Shown: positions 17,143 to 26,271 of the stretch, piece after piece
Numbering within the stretch: position 1 is the first letter of the stretch
How the letters are laid out: each line of letters begins with the position of its first letter
Source of the DNA: DASYQD01 sp963837455
Lineage (GTDB): Bacteria; Acidobacteriota; Thermoanaerobaculia; Multivoradales; JAIOJS01
Length of the DNA: 64,000 bases
Reading direction: 5' to 3'
Assembly: GCA_963837455.1 (NCBI GenBank)
Contig: CAWINM010000001.1
Span: 1,860,001 to 1,924,000, forward strand
The notes under the pieces: generated by a model
The model's input: the letters and a program-made list of their open reading frames with translations, nothing else
What the model was told of the DNA's origin: nothing
The model's database searches: none
Position numbers and translations under genes: made by a program

Positions 17143-17508
17143 CTACGCCTGGCTGCCGGGGTCCGGCCCCTCGAGCTGGCGCACCTCGCACTCGATGTCC
17201 CACTCGTCGCCGTGGACGCGAAGGAAGCGCTTGGTGTGCTCGATCGCCTCCTCCTGCGATTTCGCCTCGAGGATGGCGTAACCGCCGATCACCTCCTTGG
17301 TTTCGGTGAACGGCCCGTCGACGGTCGAGATCTTGCCGCGGCGCAGCCGAACGCGCACGCCCTCGGACGTCGGCCGCAGCCCGGCTGTGTCGATCAACAC
17401 GCCCTTCCGGCTCAGCTCCTCGATCAGCTTGCCCATGTCTGCCATCAGCTGCTCGCTGGGTGCCTGGCCGGTGCTCTCGTCGATCCGGATCATGGAGAGA
17501 AATCGCAT
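17143..17508 (-). CDS. YciI-like (DGPF domain) protein
   Basis: A 121-residue member of the YCII-related/DGPF family. It starts MRFLSMIRIDES and contains the eponymous DGPFTETKEVIGGYAILEAK near residues 64-83 and the HGDEWDIECEVRQL ending typical of the group. These small ferredoxin-like-fold proteins are often encoded near ECF sigma factors and SRPBCC proteins; their activity is mostly unknown. GAGGAG lies eight bases before the ATG. No sigma factor gene is adjacent here. The gene stands alone between the ADOP permease and a small unknown protein. Confidence 0.9.
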   Translation of the reverse strand: MRFLSMIRIDESTGQAPSEQLMADMGKLIEELSRKGVLIDTAGLRPTSEGVRVRLRRGKISTVDGPFTETKEVIGGYAILEAKSQEEAIEHTKRFLRVHGDEWDIECEVRQLEGPDPGSQA

Positions 17509-17713
17509 CGTCGTGTCTCCTCGTCAGTTGGTGTCGGCGCGGGGGGTGCCAGGTCTTCCGGCGATCCGATCCCCGCTCCTGACCGTACGACGAGCGAGAG
17601 CCTGCCTGATCGACAATGCCGTCACGCTCCTGCCGCGGAGCGCCGCGAGCCGCGGACGTCCCAGGCTGCGGCTGGCCTTGGGAGCTGCCTCCCCGGCCCC
17701 TGGACCCCGATCG

Positions 17714-18046
17714 TCAGCCTTCCTCGCGCCCTCGCGACCGTCTCAGGAACTCTTCGAGGTACATCTCGGCGTTGCGATTGGCCCGGGCGGCCGACAGCGA
17801 CTTGCGAACGAGCTCCCGAGCGCTCTCCTCGGTGAGGTGGGTCAGGGCGGGCATGTCCGCCGGCTCCCTGGGAGTGCTGAACAGCGAGAGGCTCTCCCCG
17901 CTCTTGGGGTGGAGCACGTGGATGCTGATGCTGGTGCGCATCCCCTCGTCGGCCGGGGCCGTCCGCAGGAAGTAGTCGACCCCGTCGGCCTGGCTCGCCA
18001 GACTCGCCTCTTCCTCGGCGATCCGGGAGAATTCGGGGTATCTCAT
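17714..18046 (-). CDS. Unrecognised 110-residue cytoplasmic protein
   Basis: I do not recognise this protein. It starts MRYPEFSRIAEEEASLASQA and has a central block TSISIHVLHPKSGESLSLFS, then a helical C-terminus rich in Arg and Glu (YLEEFLRRSRGREEG). There is no signal peptide or membrane segment. The ATG at 18046 is chosen because GGAGG lies 10 bases upstream and the frame before it is low-complexity. An ECF-like promoter element at 18100-18127, nearly identical to one at 12245-12272, lies about 54 bases upstream and may control it. Composition matches the neighbours. Confidence 0.65.
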   Translation of the reverse strand: MRYPEFSRIAEEEASLASQADGVDYFLRTAPADEGMRTSISIHVLHPKSGESLSLFSTPREPADMPALTHLTEESARELVRKSLSAARANRNAEMYLEEFLRRSRGREEG

Positions 18047-18099
18047 TGGCCGGCCTCCGCTTGCTCGATCCTCGGTGTCCTGGCGATCGCTGTCTTCCT

Positions 18100-18127
18100 G
18101 ATTAGACGGCCGCGGAGGGCCGAATTC
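18100..18127 (-). promoter_or_regulatory. ECF-sigma-like promoter element, copy 2
   Basis: The minus strand carries GAATTC, a 15-base spacer and TCTAATC, as in the copy at 12245-12272; 25 of 28 positions agree. Such conservation between unrelated intergenic regions suggests a shared regulator. It sits upstream of the 110-residue gene that starts at 18046. Confidence 0.5.
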
Positions 18128-18318
18128 GCCTCCATTCGCTGCAGGTGGGTCGACGCCGCGCCAGCTGGCACCTGCGGCGCTGCCGTCCAACTGCACGGTT
18201 CGACCAGGCGGTGGCGGCCAGGACCGCGCGCTTGCTCCGCAGCTCCCCTGGGGTGTGATAGGCAACAACGAACCCAGCAGAGACACTCGAGCAACTCCGG
18301 CCACAAGCGAGATGCGCT

Positions 18319-19940
18319 ATGAGCTTCCGGAGGCTTCTCACCCTCCTTCCCCTGGCGGTTCCCATGGGAGCCCTCGCGCTCGGCAGTGGAACCCGGGTGG
18401 AGATCACCAGCGAGACCTCCTGGGGTCTCCACACCACGACCTTCGACACCCTCGAGGGGCGGGTGATGGTCTACCTGCCGGCGGACGTGGCGGCCGGGGA
18501 CACCCTCTCCGGCACGGTCTCCGCCGAGCCCGCCGGCAGGGACGGAAAGACCCGCGACGCCAATCGGGAGAAGTGGCCAGGATGGTCATCGCCGTCGCGG
18601 GGCGCCCTCCGACGCCGGCTCCGGCAGCGATCGCGCCACAGTGCCCGCGGCACTTCACGGCGATTCCATTCCGTTGACCCTGGAGGCCCCGGGGGCACCT
18701 CGTGGCCGCCAGCACGGACCCGCAAGTGCCGGCGCGCCGAGCACCCCGATCGCCCTCCAGCTACGGCGGTCGCCCAGGCGGGGAGGCCGGTGTCGTCCGC
18801 GGCGACTTCGACGGCAACGCTTCGACCACCGCGGTCCGGCTCGGTGGCAAGCCGTTGCAGGTGCTGGCGGAGTCACCCCGGCGTTCCGTGGTGCTGGTGC
18901 CGGAGGACGCCCTCGGGGTCGAGGAGCTGGAGGTCCAGGAGGAGGGTCGCGAGGGTCGTCCCGGGACCCGGTCGGCAGGGCCGCTCCGGTCCTCGGCCTC
19001 GGTCGCGCAGCGGACGCCCTCGACCTCAAGGCAGGCCAGACCACGGAGCTGCGGGTGAGGGTCTCCGGCCTCGGAGGGCTCGACCAGCCCATCCCCCTCA
19101 CGATCACCAACCAGAGCCCCTCGAGGTCACGCTCTCGGGAGGCCAGACCCGGCGATCGATCGCCCCCGGCGACGGCTCTTCGGCCGGGGACCCCCTGTGG
19201 CGCGGCACCCTGGCGGGAATCAAGCCCGGGGGCTTCCACATCTTCGCCTCGGTGCCCTACCTGTCGCAGCCCGACTCGACGCACCCGGCGGTGGCCGACG
19301 CGCTGCAGGATGCTCCACCGCCGAGCTGCACCTGCCAGCGTGTGGAGCTGGAGGACAAGGGCTCCCCGTCGACCCGCAACTCCGTGCACGTGGACGAGTG
19401 GAGGCGGGGAGACCAGCCGGTCGGCATCACCTTGAGGATCCGGCGAAGCTTCCTTCACCGCATCGTCTGCACCGGGGACCGTGGCTCCTGCTCGGCCAGC
19501 ACCGGCTGGCAGGTGGCGACACCGACCGTCACCCTCCGTGGCGTGAGGATCGACGGAGAGGCCGCAGCGGACGTCGCCTCCAGCGCGAGCGGGGCCGATC
19601 AAGGCCCTGGCCCCCGCCGTGGTGCTACGAGGACGACGGCGCGCCGGAGCCGACCCTTCTCCTTGGCGCGAGCTGCGACCAGTGCCGCAAGGAGAGACGC
19701 GCCGTCTGCCAGAACGAGCGAACGCGCAACGTGATCATCGCGTCGACGCGAGCTGCCGCCCGCCATCCTCAGCGGCTCCACGACGGAGCCGCGGTGACCT
19801 TCGACGCGATCGAGGTCACGAGCAGCTGGGCCGGCAAGGCCACCAACTGCGCCGGCGCCGGGTTCACCGATCCACCCAACCAACCCGACCACCGGCTGCA
19901 AGAGAGGCCGACCTTCAGCGGCTGGAAGAAGAAAGGGTAG
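18319..19940 (+). pseudogene. Secreted protein gene with several frameshifts
   Basis: The first part reads as a normal exported protein: MSFRRLLTLLPLAVPMGALA, then TRVEITSETSWGLHTTTFD and VMVYLPADVAAGDTLSGTVS. Coding then moves between frames: VVRGDFDGNASTTAVRLGGK with LQVLAESPRRSVVLVPEDAL (about 18790-18930), LKAGQTTELRVRVSGLGGLD (about 19020-19110), then GIKPGGFHIFASVPYLS (about 19210-19275). The last block, TFDAIEVTSSWAGKATNCAG and on to GWKKKG with a TAG at 19940, is in yet another frame. Together they suggest one protein of about 530 residues with Ig-like beta domains, broken by at least three indels. It is either a true pseudogene or a poorly assembled gene. The function is not recognised. 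Confidence 0.7.
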
Positions 19941-20089
19941 AAGCGCGAGCTGGAGGAGCGGGGGGCCGCGGCTCCACCCGCCGGCGCAAGAATCGTGGCG
20001 ACCCTGCGTTGTTGTCGCCCGCCGGAGCACGTGGAGCCGCTCCCATCGTACGGAGTGACGCGCTGCCGGAGACGCGCTAGGGTCGGCGG

Positions 20090-20872
20090 GTGGCGTCCCG
20101 GGACAGCGCGAAGGAGGCAGCGAGCGAGACGCCTGCCGCGCCTGACTTCTCGCCCCTGGCGGCGACCTACGCGCGCGCCCGCCCCACCTATCCGGCGGCG
20201 CTCTACGCTTGGCTCGCCGGCCTGGTCGCATGCCACGAGCTCGCCTGGGACTGCGCCACCGGCAGCGGCCAGGCGGCGCTAGGGCTCGCGGCACACTTCT
20301 CGCGCGTGGTTGCCACCGACCGCAGCGCCCAGCAGCTCGCGCACGCGCCGCCCCACCCGAGCGTCGAGTACCGGCTGGCGCCCGCCGACCGCTCGGGGCT
20401 CGCGGGGAGTAGCGCCGACCTCGTCACCGTCGCCGCGGCGCTGCACTGGCTCGACTTCGCGAGCTTCTTCGCCGAGGCGGCGCGGGTGCTTCGCCCCGGC
20501 GGCGTGCTCGCCGCCTGGACCTACCACGCCGCCATCTTCGAGCCGCCGTTCGAGCGCGCCTTCCATCGCCTCTACTGGGACGTCCTCTACCCCCACTTCG
20601 ACCCCCGCGTGGCCTACGTGGATGCGAAGTACGCCTCCATCGAGATGCCCGGCGAGCCGATCGCGGCGCCATCTTTCACGGTCACCGCCCGCTGGACGCT
20701 CGACGGCGCGCTCGACTACGTGCGCAGCTGGAGCGGCGCGCTCGCCTATCGCAAGGCGACAGGCGAGGACCCGGCAGAGCCGATTCGCGACGAGCTCGCG
20801 CCGCTGTTCGGCGACCCGTCGAGGGTCCGCACCGTTCGCCTGCCACTGTTCGTGCGAGCGTCCCGGGTCTGA
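20090..20872 (+). CDS. Class I SAM-dependent methyltransferase
   Basis: A 260-residue methyltransferase of the type 11 group. The glycine-rich SAM-binding motif is altered to WDCATGSGQAALGLA near residue 53, followed by the acidic VVATDRS that contacts the ribose. A post-II block SADLVTVAAALHWLDFASFF and the LRPGGVLAAWTY loop are typical. The C-terminal half (TVTARWTLDGALDYVRSWS) matches a common family of small-molecule methyltransferases often annotated as trans-aconitate methyltransferase-like. The substrate cannot be read from sequence. The GTG start has no clear Shine-Dalgarno. It is flanked by the frameshifted gene and a TIM-barrel-like gene and has no obvious operon partner. Confidence 0.88.
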   Translation: MASRDSAKEAASETPAAPDFSPLAATYARARPTYPAALYAWLAGLVACHELAWDCATGSGQAALGLAAHFSRVVATDRSAQQLAHAPPHPSVEYRLAPADRSGLAGSSADLVTVAAALHWLDFASFFAEAARVLRPGGVLAAWTYHAAIFEPPFERAFHRLYWDVLYPHFDPRVAYVDAKYASIEMPGEPIAAPSFTVTARWTLDGALDYVRSWSGALAYRKATGEDPAEPIRDELAPLFGDPSRVRTVRLPLFVRASRV

Positions 20873-21089
20873 GGCCCGGCGTCGCTCGATCCCGGCGACG
20901 GCTCCTTGCGGGCCGAGCTGCAAGAACATGGCGAGCCTCGAGCAGTTTCTCTACGGCTGACGCGTCCTCTGCCGCAGCGACCCGTTTGGCGTGGCGACTT
21001 CTCGCTGCCCCCGTCCCACGCACTCGTCGCCGCCACCTGTCGTGAGACGGCTCCCTCCAACGTCTACCTGGAGAAGCCCCAATGGAGGG

Positions 21090-22015
21090 ATGCAGCCCAA
21101 CGCAGGGCGCGGTGGGTCCGTACGCAAAATTGTGTCGCCCACCCTTCGCCTGATCCTCTCCCTCGTCGTGCTCGGCCTGGCAGCCCCCGCAGCCGGCCAG
21201 CTGCGCTACTTCGGTGACCACGGCGGAGCCGATGACGACGAGTCCCTCGAGCGCACGCGCGGCTACACCAACGTCGCCTACATCGTCGCCTCGAGCCAGC
21301 CGACCGGCCCGTTCGTGCGCCAGCGGGTGAGCGCCATGGCCCGGCGGGGGGTTCGCGCCATCATCGAGATCGAGGCGTTGCTCTGGTGCGACCCGGAAGG
21401 GGATGGAACGGTCACCACCCTCTGCCGCGATGGGTCCAGCCGCTGGAGGGTGTGGAAACGGCGCAACGCCAGCATCCTCTCGCGCAAGAAGGTGCTGGCG
21501 TTCGCCCCGTTCGATGAGCCGTTCCTGAGCGGGATCGACATGCGGGACTACGAGACCGTCTGCCGCAAGGTGAAGGCGGACTTCCCGTGGGCCAAGCTGC
21601 TCCTCGTCGAGGGAGCCTGCACGGTGGAGGGCGAGTGCCTCCGCCGCCCCGTCCCGGACTTCGCGCGGTATCGCGGAGGGCTACCCGGCGTCGACTGGGT
21701 GGGCATCGACGCCTACGGGATCCACCCGGCGACCGACCCCGCCTACCAGGACGCCCTGGCGCGGCTCGCGGCGCGGTTCCCGGGCCGCAAGCGGGTCTAC
21801 GTGCTCGACGGGTTCTGGGAGACCGGCCACCTCGCCGTCGCCCCGCAGGTCGAGGCGATGGGTGCGCTGGCGCGCGAGCGCGCGTGGAGGAGGGAGCCGG
21901 GCAGCCCTTCGCTCCGGCGGGAAGGGTGTTCCGGGAGTGGGTGGCGGTGCCGCAGGTGGATCGGGCTCGCGGGCGGCGGTTGCTGCGGGAGGGGGTCGCC
22001 CATGTGGGACGCTAG
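21090..22015 (+). CDS. Exported TIM-barrel hydrolase-like protein, 3' end shifted
   Basis: Starts MQPNAGRGG, then a signal peptide (TLRLILSLVVLGLAAPAAG) and a domain resembling glycoside-hydrolase-type TIM barrels: QLRYFGDHGG, VRAIIEIEALLW, VLAFAPFDEPFLSG, VDWVGIDAYGIHP and RVYVLDGFWETG. The Asp-Glu in FDEPF and the Asp in GIDAYG sit where such barrels carry catalytic or binding acids. Enzyme activity is not established. The frame used up to about 21880 would run on to 22274, deep into the opposite-strand HEAT gene, with low-complexity sequence. A neighbouring frame ends cleanly at 22015 (REWVAVPQVDRARGRRLLRE), so a single indel near 21880-21900 is likely. A GTG at 21132 is an alternative start. 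Confidence 0.6.
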
Positions 22016-23421
22016 CGCTCGTGCGGCGCGGCCGGCAGTGAGAGCCGCCCGCGAGGATCCTCGTCGGCAAGGCTCACCTCGCCGCCCTCGCTGGCGGCCA
22101 GCGAGAGCTGACCCGGCGAGGCGCCCGGCAGGCGCGACTGGATCTCCGCGACCGCCTGCCGCGCGGCGCGGCGAACCTCGGTGTCGGAGTCGAGCCGCCG
22201 TGCGGCCTCCTGGATGGGGAGCACGGCGCGCACCGAGCCGGTGTGCCCGAGCGCCGCGATCGCCGCTGCGGTGAGGTCCGGCTGGTCACGGGCGAGAGCC
22301 CCCACCAGCGCCGCCTCGGCGTCCCCGGCGCGGCGTCGCCCCAGGGCCCGCGCCGCCGCCACCGGGAGCGGACCCGACTCGCGCGACAGGACCTTGACGA
22401 GCAGCTCCGTCCCCTCCGTCCCGCCCCGCCCGCCGAGAGCGTCGATGCAGGCGTGGGCCGCCTGCAGGTGGCGCAGGCGCAGCGACTGCTGCAGGATGGT
22501 CGTCGCGTCAGCGGTCGGCAAGCGATCGCCGAGGGCGTCGATGGCCTGGGCGGCGGTGGAGTCGTCGACCTGCTCGCGTCGTGCGATCTCGAGCAGGCTC
22601 GCCGTGCCTTCCTCAGCGAGCGTTGCGCCGGCCAGCAGCCGGACCTCGTCGCGCTCGTCGGCGAGCGCACTCCGCAGGGCCGAGGCCGTGGCCGGATCGT
22701 TGGGGAAGCTCACGGCGAGCAGCTGCAGGCCCTGCAGGCGGACGCGCCAGAGCGGCTCGCTCTCGATGGTGGCAGCCAGCCGCGCCGCGAGGTCGACCGG
22801 CCGCTGGAAGCGGTCGGCGAGGGCGAGGAGGGCGTCGAGGGCGGCCTCGAGCTCCTGCCCCGGCGGCGGCGCGGGCGGCTCGACGAAGACCGCCTGCAGG
22901 TTGCCATCGACGAGGGACACGCTGCCGCGAAGGAGCACCGACGGCCGCCCGGGCGGCGCCAGGAGGCCGCTCAGCATGCGCAGGACGATTCCTCTCGTCT
23001 CGGCGTCGAGCAGCGCGCGCACTCGTTCCGGCGCGCCGTGAACCTCCACCGCGGCGTCGAAGGTCTCGTCGCCGAGCTCGACCTCGCGCTCGCGGAGCCC
23101 TTGGGTGACGAGGTTGGTGGGTGGCTCCGGCCGCAAAGTGACCCCGGAGTTGCCCTCGACCGTCACCTCGGTGAAGAGAGCGTACTTGCCCCGCGTGCGC
23201 CGCCCGAAGTGGATGCGGTGGCGGCCCGCCCGGGCGGTGAGGCTGGGGTCGCCGAGGGTGGTGACGCCCGAGGTGATGTCGCGCCAGCCGTGCGCCACGG
23301 CCAGCATCAGCCATCGCTCCACCCGCGCCCGACCGTTGCGCCGGTCGCCGAGCGCGAGGCGGAGCAGCATGAAGGCACCGACCAAAGCCGGCACGCCGAG
23401 GGGGAGGAGGAGCTCGATCAC
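22012..23421 (-). CDS. Membrane-anchored HEAT-repeat protein, Hsp70 partner
   Basis: A 469-residue protein with an N-terminal hydrophobic anchor (residues about 3-25), then a domain ending in the block RVRALLDAETRGIVLRMLSG. Alpha-helical HEAT-like repeats fill about 230-430 (SALRSALADERDEVRLLAGA, ALGRRRAGDAEAALVGALA). The tail carries three short similar motifs, QLSLA, EVSLA and RLSLP, separated by acidic or charged residues. It starts with GTG nine bases after the stop of the Hsp70-like gene, so the two are co-transcribed and probably work together. A decayed paralogue that retains the first domain and the same tail lies at 48950-49616. The function is unknown; HEAT repeats suggest a scaffold. 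Confidence 0.8.
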   Translation of the reverse strand: MIELLLPLGVPALVGAFMLLRLALGDRRNGRARVERWLMLAVAHGWRDITSGVTTLGDPSLTARAGRHRIHFGRRTRGKYALFTEVTVEGNSGVTLRPEPPTNLVTQGLREREVELGDETFDAAVEVHGAPERVRALLDAETRGIVLRMLSGLLAPPGRPSVLLRGSVSLVDGNLQAVFVEPPAPPPGQELEAALDALLALADRFQRPVDLAARLAATIESEPLWRVRLQGLQLLAVSFPNDPATASALRSALADERDEVRLLAGATLAEEGTASLLEIARREQVDDSTAAQAIDALGDRLPTADATTILQQSLRLRHLQAAHACIDALGGRGGTEGTELLVKVLSRESGPLPVAAARALGRRRAGDAEAALVGALARDQPDLTAAAIAALGHTGSVRAVLPIQEAARRLDSDTEVRRAARQAVAEIQSRLPGASPGQLSLAASEGGEVSLADEDPRGRLSLPAAPHER

Positions 23422-23430
23422 GCCCGTCGC

Positions 23431-25146
23431 TCAGATGAGCCGAACCACCGGCTCCTCGCGCATCAGCTCCTTGTGCGCGAGCAGATCGTGGACGGTGGCC
23501 ACCAGCCAGCGATCGGCGTTGACACCGAAGGCGATGTCGAGGCGGGGGCGGCGATCGCGCGGCGAGTGGGGCGGATCGAGGGTGCCGAGCGTCGGGCTCG
23601 CGCCGTTGAGCGGCACCACGACCTCCGGCGAAACGCCCGGCCCGGCGCCGTCGCCGCCTACCTGATGCAGGTCGCCGGCGGCGTCCCACACCAGCCGGCG
23701 GTCGCCGCGGTCGGCGCGGCCGATCTCGCACACCAGCAGCTTGAAGAGGCTCTCCGGCTCCCCTAGCGCGCAGGTCGGCACCACCTGCCGGCGCCAGAAG
23801 TCGGGAGGCGTCGGAAAGCGCGTGCCTCGCGGCACGATCACCGTGTGCTGCTCCTCGCCGGTCCGCGCGTCGTGGGTGACGAGCGCGTAGTCGTTGACGA
23901 TGAAGTCGAGCGTCGAGACGCGGTCGGCGGCGAAGCAGGCGGCCCCCAGGGCCACCGCCTCGAAGGGCTGCCAGGCGCGCAGGCGCGAGCGGCCAAAACG
24001 CCCCTCGAGCATGGCAAACACCCCGGGCAGCAGCGTCGACCCGCCCACCAGCAGCACCTCCTCCACGGCGTCGTTGCCGAGCTTGGCCGCGTCGAGGACC
24101 ATGGCGATGCACTGGTCGAGCACCTTGAAGAAGCCGTTGCCGGTGAGCACCTCGCGCAGCCGGTCCCGCGTCAGCACGACACTTTCGCCAGGCGACAGCC
24201 GCGAGCCATTGCGCGGCGCGCCGCCGAGCCCGCCACCGGCGATCAACGCGGCCGGCGGCACCACCAGGAACTCTGCCGAGGGACGGAAGAAGACGGCCTC
24301 CTTGACGCGGCACGCCTCGGCCAGCATCAGCCGGCGCCACAGCTGGGCCCGCTCGTCCTCGTCGTCCTCGAATGGCTCGCCGAGGTCGCGACAGAGCTCG
24401 GAGAGCACCCAGCCGTCGACGGCGTTGCCACCCAGCTGGCTGCCCTGCTTGGCGAGCACCTCGGCCTGCCCGCCCGCCGTCGCGCGTGGGGTGAGCCGCA
24501 CCAGCACCACGTGCATGGTGCCGCCGCCGATGTCCACCACCAGGAGCGTGCGCTCGCGGCTCATCGAGAGCCCGTAGCCCAGCGCTGCCGCCACCGGCTC
24601 GTCGATGAAGCGCACACGGCGCACCCCCAGGCCGCGGAGGATCGCCTGCACCTCGGCGCGGTAGGTCTCGAACGCCATCACCGGCGCCGTCACGGCTAGC
24701 TCGCGCGGCCGCCGTCGCGTGGCGCGCTGGACCTCCGCCAGGAGCTCGCGCAGGTAGGCGAACGCGGCGTCGCGGGCGGTCACCGCTCGCCGCCCGCAGC
24801 GGGCGAGCGGCCGCACCGGCTCGCTCATCAGCGCCGGCTTGAAGCCCGGCACGTAGCCGGCGTGGGCGATGCCCTGGTTGCGCTCGAGGGCGGGGCGGCC
24901 GATCTCCGCCTGGCGCCCGAGGAAGAGGTGACGCGCGATCGGCGGCCACGCCCCGATGCGGTCGAGCAGTCGCTCCGCGCCCAGCATGTAGACGGCGCTC
25001 GGTACCAGCCGCGGCGCCTCGAGGGGATCGTCGCCGCCGGGGCTACGGCAGACCGCGGGCAGCTCGACGAGCTGCGGCTCGCCGCGATCCTCGTCCCAGC
25101 CGGCGACGCCGGTGTTGGTCGTGCCGAGGTCGATGCCCCAGGGCAT
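23431..25146 (-). CDS. Hsp70 family (DnaK-like) protein
   Basis: A 571-residue Hsp70-family ATPase. The actin-type fold is intact: phosphate 1 loop GIDLGTTNTGVAGW at residues 4-17, EPVAAALGYG near 180, phosphate 2 VVDIGGGTMHVVLV near 200 and adenosine motif EVLLVGGSTLLPGV near 360. The C-terminal part after about 400 is shorter than the substrate-binding domain of DnaK and shows no helical lid, so it is not the housekeeping DnaK. It is probably a specialised chaperone or an ATP-dependent switch. It is the first gene of a two-gene operon with the HEAT-repeat protein. It starts with ATG at 25146; a 93-base gap separates it from a divergent remnant. Confidence 0.9.
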   Translation of the reverse strand: MPWGIDLGTTNTGVAGWDEDRGEPQLVELPAVCRSPGGDDPLEAPRLVPSAVYMLGAERLLDRIGAWPPIARHLFLGRQAEIGRPALERNQGIAHAGYVPGFKPALMSEPVRPLARCGRRAVTARDAAFAYLRELLAEVQRATRRRPRELAVTAPVMAFETYRAEVQAILRGLGVRRVRFIDEPVAAALGYGLSMSRERTLLVVDIGGGTMHVVLVRLTPRATAGGQAEVLAKQGSQLGGNAVDGWVLSELCRDLGEPFEDDEDERAQLWRRLMLAEACRVKEAVFFRPSAEFLVVPPAALIAGGGLGGAPRNGSRLSPGESVVLTRDRLREVLTGNGFFKVLDQCIAMVLDAAKLGNDAVEEVLLVGGSTLLPGVFAMLEGRFGRSRLRAWQPFEAVALGAACFAADRVSTLDFIVNDYALVTHDARTGEEQHTVIVPRGTRFPTPPDFWRRQVVPTCALGEPESLFKLLVCEIGRADRGDRRLVWDAAGDLHQVGGDGAGPGVSPEVVVPLNGASPTLGTLDPPHSPRDRRPRLDIAFGVNADRWLVATVHDLLAHKELMREEPVVRLI

Positions 25147-25239
25147 GGGGCGTACCTTAACCGGGGTCGGGGTGCGTTCGCTCGCCGACGAGGCGACTCG
25201 GTCGATTGCCATACACTGGGCCCTTCCGAGGAGATCCTC

Positions 25240-25497
25240 ATGGGCTCGATCCGTGTCGTCGGGATGGTGTCCCCGGTCGCCATCCCGGGTCTGGCGATGG
25301 TGCTCGCCCTGGTCATCGGCGCGGCGCCCGCCGGCGCGGTGTGCGGCGACGGGATCCTCGACGTCGGTGAGCAATGTGACGACGGCAATGTGTCAGACCT
25401 CGATGGCTGCACACGCACCTGTCGCTACGAGGCGATCCAGCACGTCGATCACTCTGACGGCCCGCGCACGGGCTCGGGGTCCGCCCACCCGGGGTAG
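25240..25497 (+). pseudogene. 5' remnant of a DUF4215 cysteine-rich protein
   Basis: GAGGAG lies six bases before the ATG, and a signal peptide (LAMVLALVIGAAPAGAV) leads into CGDGILDVGEQCDDGNVSD followed by DGCTRTC, the Myxococcus cysteine-rich (DUF4215) repeat. Homology stops after CRYEAIQ. The remaining 18 residues are unrelated and run into the 3' end of the opposite-strand sensor gene, with a 49-base overlap. Known DUF4215 proteins continue for hundreds of residues, so this is a 5' fragment with intact expression signals. It could still make an 85-residue secreted peptide. Confidence 0.7.
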
Positions 25498-26271
25498 AGC
25501 CTCTGCGCACACTCGGGGCAGATGCCGTGACTGAAATCGGCCTCGGAGTGCTCCGAGATGTAGGACTCGATCTGATTCCAGTACCCCTTGTCGTCGCGAA
25601 TCTTCTTGCACGCGGCACAGATGGGGAGCATGCCCCTGGTAAAGTGTCTTCACCTTCGCCAGGCTCGCTTCGAGCTCGCCGATCAGCTTCTCGTTCTCCC
25701 CCTGCGTTCGCGTGCGTTCCACCATCTCCAGCTTCAGCTCGGCGTGCGCCTTCTCGATGGCCCGCCTCTTGACGCCCAGCTCGCGACGCAGAGCCGAGAC
25801 GAACCCCCCGAAGAAGGCGAACCAGGTCAACAGCACGCCGTAGACGACGAAGAGGAACAGCTCGTAGCCGACGCGGAACCCGGGACGCCGCGTCGCGAGC
25901 TCGACGGCGAGCACCGCCGCATAGATGCCCATGAGGATGGCCACCGTGCTGAGGTACTGGCGGCGGGTGAACCGCAGCATGCCGAAGCTGAACGCGGGGA
26001 GGTAGAACATGAGGATGATCGGCCGGGCGGCAGGCAGCGCGAACAGCGGGATGGCGCCCCAGAGGGCCGAGACCACGATCTGCTCCCTGGTCAGCGATGG
26101 GTCCTCGAACCGGAGGTTCGCGTTGCTGCGGAAGACCGCGTAGAAGACCGCGTTGTTGAGGACCGCGACGCCGACGTACAGAGCCCACTGCAGGGCGCTC
26201 ATGGTGCCGAGCCCGATGTTGACGAGCAGGAGCGATCCGGCGAGCACCACCCCGTAAGTGGTCGACGCCAT
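25449..26271 (-). pseudogene. Membrane sensor with zinc-ribbon-like tail, one frameshift
   Basis: Residues 1 to about 175 hold six membrane helices of the kind that precede GGDEF domains in many bacteria (LRFEDPSLTREQIVV, MFYLPAFSFGMLRFTRRQYL). A coiled coil follows to about 215 (KRRAIEKAHAELKLEMVERT). There is no GGDEF domain. Instead the coil should join the compact C-terminal module MLPICAACKKIRDDKGYW, then DFSHGICPECAQRLYP, which is common at the end of response regulators and has CxxC pairs. The two parts are in different frames: an extra T in a TTT run near 25640 (minus-strand CTTTACC) breaks the join. Removing it gives KTLTRGMLPIC and one protein of about 270 residues. Confidence 0.8.
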
